Positions 5,927-9,458 of a stretch of 9,458 nt of DNA are shown in pieces. Origin of the DNA: Acidobacteriota bacterium. Its GTDB lineage: Bacteria > Acidobacteriota > Blastocatellia > Pyrinomonadales > Pyrinomonadaceae. A program made the position numbers and the translations under genes. Location of the stretch: assembly GCA_020853255.1 (NCBI GenBank), contig JADYZI010000350.1, positions 1-9,458 on the forward strand. Direction: 5' to 3'. The notes below the pieces were generated by a model, which saw nothing but the letters and a program-made list of their open reading frames with translations, searched no databases and had not been told where the DNA came from. The stretch's first letter is position 1. Every line of letters starts with the position of its first letter.

Positions 5927-7070
5927 ATATAAGTTCCGGGTCATCGCCCGTGTCCCATTTCCGGTTGTGGCAAACGATGAACTTCTCCCGTGAATCGCCG
6001 TAGCAGTAAACCTTTTCGGCGTCGGTCGGGGCATCCATGGTGATCATCATCACGTCGGCCGTCTCGCCCGTCGGCCGCGAAAGCACGGCCAGCGTGTTCA
6101 CGATCCGTTTCTTCTGCACGCACAACACCGGGTTGCCCGCAATAAAATTCTCGACAGGCTCGCCCGTCGCGTGCTCCTGGTACCACAGCACCGGGTGCCT
6201 GAACGATGAATAACCGACCGCACCCGAGCTTGTCACCAGCTCCCAGATCGGCTCCTTCACGATCCGTACCGCCGCGATCGGGTAAAACTGCTTTCGCACC
6301 GGATTCCAGATCTCGTCTTCCTCGGTCACATAGGCCGCCATCTTCGGCCTCGGCTCGCCGTCCGCCGCTCTGACCAATACAAATTGATCCAGCCGCGGGC
6401 ATGGCGGGTGTATCGGCCCCGGATTTATCGGGTTGCCGCCGGTGCCGGGCACGTTTATATCCGGGTTGTTCCGGTGCTCCATCCCGCCGAAATGATGGGC
6501 GTTGTTGTCACCATCGCATCCGGCCGGCGACTTCAAAACGTGGTTGCATGTCAGCCGTGCCGTCGCCGAACCGCACGTTTTTGCGTCCTTATATTTGAAG
6601 CCGCACGTCAGGCTCAATGTCCGGTTGGCCACTATCAGCCCCGGAGCGATCGTGTCCGGTATCAGGTCGAACTTGATCTGCAGATCATCCGCATCGGGCC
6701 GCTGCACCGCACCCCGGAACCGCTCGACCCATTCGCTCAAGGCGTAATCGGCACCTCCCCGGTAATATCGCCCGATCACGGCCTCGGCCGTCCGCCACTT
6801 CTGCCAATAGGTCGCAACGTGCAGCCCAAGCACGCGATCAACGTTCTGGATCCCAACCGACACGCTGTTTACCGGCGATTCTATCGTCCGATTTATATCG
6901 CCGACGTTTTCCAGGTCGTTTGCATACACACCGCGGCCGGCGATGTTGAGCGGCGAGGTCGCAAAGCGGAACGTCGTCGCGTCCGGGAACAGCAGGTCGA
7001 TCGTGTGATCGACCTTGCGGTTCTGGCCCGCCATTATGTTCTGCATTGTTACCGAAAGCGTCTGGCCCAT
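5925..7070 (-). CDS. Tail hub/minor tail protein (gpL-like) with C-terminal Hint (intein-like) domain
   Basis: A 381-residue protein whose ATG directly follows the tape measure stop (TAAATG). Residues 1-195 fit a tail hub/minor tail protein of the lambda gpL or gene-transfer-agent hub type. Four cysteines (C156, C166, C175, C185; spacing C-x9-C-x8-C-x9-C) precede NN and FGG (189-190, 194-196), the arrangement that binds an Fe-S cluster in gpL. A Gly/Pro linker (about 205-223) leads to a Hint-like domain: Cys224 followed by V231-L232 at the block A spacing, GAVGYSSFRHPVL (283-295; HP of block B, with Ser in place of the usual Thr), and VYCYGDSREKFIVCHN (354-369), ending in the classic His-Asn. 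Arg370 rather than Cys/Ser/Thr follows and only 12 residues remain, so cleavage is more likely than splicing. The length of 146 residues suits a bacterial intein-like or Hint domain. The Hint call is from motif pattern alone. Confidence 0.75.
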   Translation of the reverse strand: MGQTLSVTMQNIMAGQNRKVDHTIDLLFPDATTFRFATSPLNIAGRGVYANDLENVGDINRTIESPVNSVSVGIQNVDRVLGLHVATYWQKWRTAEAVIGRYYRGGADYALSEWVERFRGAVQRPDADDLQIKFDLIPDTIAPGLIVANRTLSLTCGFKYKDAKTCGSATARLTCNHVLKSPAGCDGDNNAHHFGGMEHRNNPDINVPGTGGNPINPGPIHPPCPRLDQFVLVRAADGEPRPKMAAYVTEEDEIWNPVRKQFYPIAAVRIVKEPIWELVTSSGAVGYSSFRHPVLWYQEHATGEPVENFIAGNPVLCVQKKRIVNTLAVLSRPTGETADVMMITMDAPTDAEKVYCYGDSREKFIVCHNRKWDTGDDPELI

Positions 7071-9458
7071 TTAGATTTTCCGTTTCTGCCGCAGGTCCGC
7101 AATCACCGAAACAAGCGTCCGCTTGCCGTTGTCGCCTTCTATCCAGGCTTTTGCTCCCTCGTTGAACGTCACGCCTTCCAGGTGGATGACCGGCTGTACA
7201 TTCACGACCGGAGCGGATGCGGGGGACAACCCTGCCCCCGCGATCCCGCCCGCCGCCAGCTTGGCCGTGCTGGACGCCCTTGGATAATTCGGAATGCCGG
7301 CACCGGCGAAAACATCGAACCCGGCCAGGGCACGAACGCGGTTCTGCTGCATTGGGTTTATCACCATTTCGCCTCTGCTGATCATAGCCAGAATGTTGTC
7401 GGCACCGTCAAATGAACCGGGCAGCAGACCGTTCGGCCTGAAATAATCGGCAAAATAGCTTCCGCCCGCAAATTCGGGCAGTATCCGTTTTGACCGGTCC
7501 GCCGCCCCGCGTGAGATCTCCGCCGCCGCTTTGATCTGGTCAATTATCGAATCCGCCTGTCCAAGCTTTGCCTGGATCATTTTCTGAGCTTCTTTCCGGT
7601 ATTTCTTCGATTTGAATTCGATCCCGAATCCGCCCGCTATCTCGCCGCGTATTTCGTTCGCCCGCGAAATGGCCTCATCCGGGTCTATCGTCATCTGCCT
7701 CACGCCGGTCAGCACATCGTTCAGCCGCTTGAACGCCTCAGTAAAGCCTTTGTTAAGGTTCGGAATATTGACATTCTTATCTTCCTTCCGCTTCGGATCG
7801 CCCTGCAAAAATCCGAATATCGCCCCTATTCCGGCACCTATCGCCGCTCCCCACGGGCCAAACATTGCACCCATCGAAGCTCCGGCACCGATCGCCGAAA
7901 TAATTCCGCCCACGCGTCCGCCTATCATTCCGCCGATCATTGACGCAATGTCACCGGCACCGCCCAAAATGCCGCCAAGTTTGCTTGTTTGGCCCGTCAG
8001 CACATTTTCACGCGGCCCGAACACGCTCAGCGGCCCGCCCTTTCCGGTTAGTTTTTCCCACATCGATCGTCCGTCGGTCGTGATCGCGTCTTCGCCGTTC
8101 GGCAACTGGGTGATGGATCCTGTCCGGTCGCCAAAAATGCTTCTCCATCCGCCCGAACCGCCGCCGCCAAAATATCCCGGGTTGAATGGCGGCGTATTTC
8201 CGCCACCGCTCATCCCGCCGCCAAAACCACCGCCGAATACGTTTGGAATCCCCGGCAGAGACATACCCGGCTTTACGCCGACCGCCGCGGCTATGCGCTC
8301 AAGTATTTTGTTCGTATCGCCCAGTTTATCGACCACCGGCCCGACGATCGGTGCGTTCGAATCCGGGTCAAAGCCCAAAATGCTCGTCGCAAACCAGTCG
8401 CTCAGCTTGTCCGTGAACCGGTCGATCACATTGCGCCGGAGGTTCTCGAACAATCCTTCAAAATCGCCTTCGAACACATATCGCAGATTGTCCGCGAAAA
8501 ACGCCTTCAGCTCCGCGTGTTTCCGGTTCAGTTCCTCCAGGGCGTCGGCCTGCTGGGCCAAAACGACGAGGTTTTTTTGCGTCGCTTCTTCCCAGGTGGT
8601 CGTCCCGCGGGCTATTGCCTGCAGCAGGCGTTCATACCGCGTCAGCTCACGCCCGCCGCGTGACAGCATCATTATTTCGTCCTCAAGCGATTCCTGCATC
8701 GCCTGTGCCGCCGCCTGTACCTCACGCTTTTTCTGTAACGCCTCAAGCTGCTTGTACATCTCCAGCGTGATCGCCTGATGAAAGGCGAGCTCCTTTTTGG
8801 CATCATCGATCGCGGCAGCGGTCAGTCCTGCCTTCTGGCCTTTGATCTCTAGGTCGATCAGCTCCTGCTTCATCTCTATCCGTCGGCGTTCCGTTTCGGT
8901 CAGGTCACGGCCGAGCGAGATCTCTTTTTGCAGTGCTTCGATATTTACGCCAAGGCCTGATTGCTCCGAATAGGCCATGTCGTTGATCTCCTGCAATACG
9001 GCCGTGTACGCTTTCGCCGCACGCTCCGCATCCACACGGGCGGCGGTCAAACGGGCCTGTGCCGCCGTCTCTTCGGTGATCAATGCGTTCCGCTTAGGGT
9101 CCGCAAGCAATGCATCAATTTTTTCAAGAGCAGTCTTCTGGTCACCGATGCCGGCCAGCTCGTCCTGAAACTGCTTGAGCATGTCTTTTGCCGTCTCAAG
9201 GCCTTTCTCGTTGTCCCTTATCGCCTCGATCTCGGCGTTCAACCCCTCAAGCGTCTTCGGTATCGCAAAACCCTTGTTCACTTCCAGCCGGTCCCGCAGC
9301 TTCAACAGTTCTTCCAGCTTCGATTTCTGCTCGTTTATCTTCGCAGTCTCCACCGTCAGTTGCTGTGCATAGGCCGACCCCGACAACAGATCAAACGCCG
9401 CCTGCCCCTCCCGCAGCCGCTTCTCCATCTCCTGTATCGGCGTCAACTTCGCCGCACC
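7071..9458 (-). CDS. Tail tape measure protein, N-terminus outside window
   Basis: The frame is open to the right window edge, so the N-terminus is missing; 795 residues are visible. The TTG at 9446 is not a credible start, because four further in-frame codons precede it with no stop. Numbered from that TTG: residues about 1-320 are charged, heptad-rich coiled coil (KLEELLKLRDRLE, ALQKEISLGRDLTETERRRIEMKQELIDLE); 404-433 are Gly-rich; 488-548 form a long Gly/Ala/Ile hydrophobic segment (IASMIGGMIGGRVGGIISAI, then GAAIGAGIGAIFGFLQGD) typical of tape measure proteins that reach the host membrane; 655-705 carry the common C-terminal pattern (FAGGSYFADYF, GSFDGADNILAMISRGEMVINP). The protein sets tail length and helps genome passage. 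It is placed directly before the hub gene, as in lambda-like tails. Confidence 0.88.
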   Translation of the reverse strand, partial: GAAKLTPIQEMEKRLREGQAAFDLLSGSAYAQQLTVETAKINEQKSKLEELLKLRDRLEVNKGFAIPKTLEGLNAEIEAIRDNEKGLETAKDMLKQFQDELAGIGDQKTALEKIDALLADPKRNALITEETAAQARLTAARVDAERAAKAYTAVLQEINDMAYSEQSGLGVNIEALQKEISLGRDLTETERRRIEMKQELIDLEIKGQKAGLTAAAIDDAKKELAFHQAITLEMYKQLEALQKKREVQAAAQAMQESLEDEIMMLSRGGRELTRYERLLQAIARGTTTWEEATQKNLVVLAQQADALEELNRKHAELKAFFADNLRYVFEGDFEGLFENLRRNVIDRFTDKLSDWFATSILGFDPDSNAPIVGPVVDKLGDTNKILERIAAAVGVKPGMSLPGIPNVFGGGFGGGMSGGGNTPPFNPGYFGGGGSGGWRSIFGDRTGSITQLPNGEDAITTDGRSMWEKLTGKGGPLSVFGPRENVLTGQTSKLGGILGGAGDIASMIGGMIGGRVGGIISAIGAGASMGAMFGPWGAAIGAGIGAIFGFLQGDPKRKEDKNVNIPNLNKGFTEAFKRLNDVLTGVRQMTIDPDEAISRANEIRGEIAGGFGIEFKSKKYRKEAQKMIQAKLGQADSIIDQIKAAAEISRGAADRSKRILPEFAGGSYFADYFRPNGLLPGSFDGADNILAMISRGEMVINPMQQNRVRALAGFDVFAGAGIPNYPRASSTAKLAAGGIAGAGLSPASAPVVNVQPVIHLEGVTFNEGAKAWIEGDNGKRTLVSVIADLRQKRKI

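Noticed and set aside
5924..5929. TATAAT hexamer on the minus strand upstream of the mom-like gene, possible promoter
   Set aside because: The surrounding TA-repeat makes such hexamers likely by chance, and no -35 element or extended -10 is present at a suitable distance.
6384..7415. Plus-strand open frame of 343 codons
   Set aside because: It is antisense to the hub and tape measure genes and Arg/His-rich without recognisable motifs; the minus-strand frames show clear family motifs.
7612..8778. Plus-strand open frame of 388 codons
   Set aside because: Its Pro/Ser-rich composition is the complement of the Gly/Ala-rich tape measure sequence.
1..9458. CRISPR arrays, tRNA or other RNA genes
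   Set aside because: No regularly spaced repeats, no cloverleaf-like or rRNA-like sequence was seen.

Overview
The window looks like the tail-tip and host-recognition end of the late structural operon of a siphovirus-like tailed phage or prophage. All supported genes lie on the minus strand, so transcription runs from high to low coordinates: tape measure protein (from the right window edge down to 7071), tail hub/minor tail protein (5925-7070), a Mom-like DNA-modification protein (5316-5885), a large tail-tip protein (3574-5292), then three tail-fibre or receptor-binding-type proteins (2252-3571, 1239-2246, 246-1235). The order tape measure, Fe-S-type hub, tip protein, adhesins is the usual order of lambda-like and gene-transfer-agent-like tails. 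No host or housekeeping gene is present, so the host cannot be named. The sampled hub sequence is about 60-65% GC. There is no integrase, lysis gene or RNA gene in view.

The structural genes are packed with gaps of 0 to 5 nt (for example TAAATG at the tape measure/hub junction). The clear exception is around the Mom-like gene. This gene and its flanks are bracketed by 32-bp imperfect inverted repeats (28 of 32 identical, ungapped) at 5294-5325 and 5895-5926. The bracketed piece is visibly lower in GC than its neighbours. Removing it would leave a hub stop codon directly next to the tip ATG, as at the other junctions. I read this as a roughly 633-bp mobile or moron-like cassette carrying an anti-restriction DNA modifier that landed exactly between two tail genes. 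No transposase is visible.

The hub protein carries a second surprise. After an N-terminal tail-hub part with a four-cysteine plus FGG motif (like the Fe-S region of lambda gpL-type proteins) and a Gly/Pro linker comes a domain of about 146 residues. It runs from Cys224 to His368-Asn369 and has the landmarks of a Hint (Hedgehog/intein-like, bacterial intein-like) self-processing domain. Only 12 residues follow the His-Asn pair.

The downstream adhesin set contains recognisable carbohydrate-oriented modules: a PA14 domain inserted in the tip protein, an arabinofuranosidase-B-like/LamG-like protein behind a poly-Pro linker, a right-handed beta-helix protein, and a LamG-like protein. Downstream of the operon (1-245) is the only real intergenic gap. 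It holds two near-identical 17-bp palindromes whose centres are 42 bp apart, a 13-bp direct repeat, and the 5' part of a further minus-strand reading frame that runs off the window.
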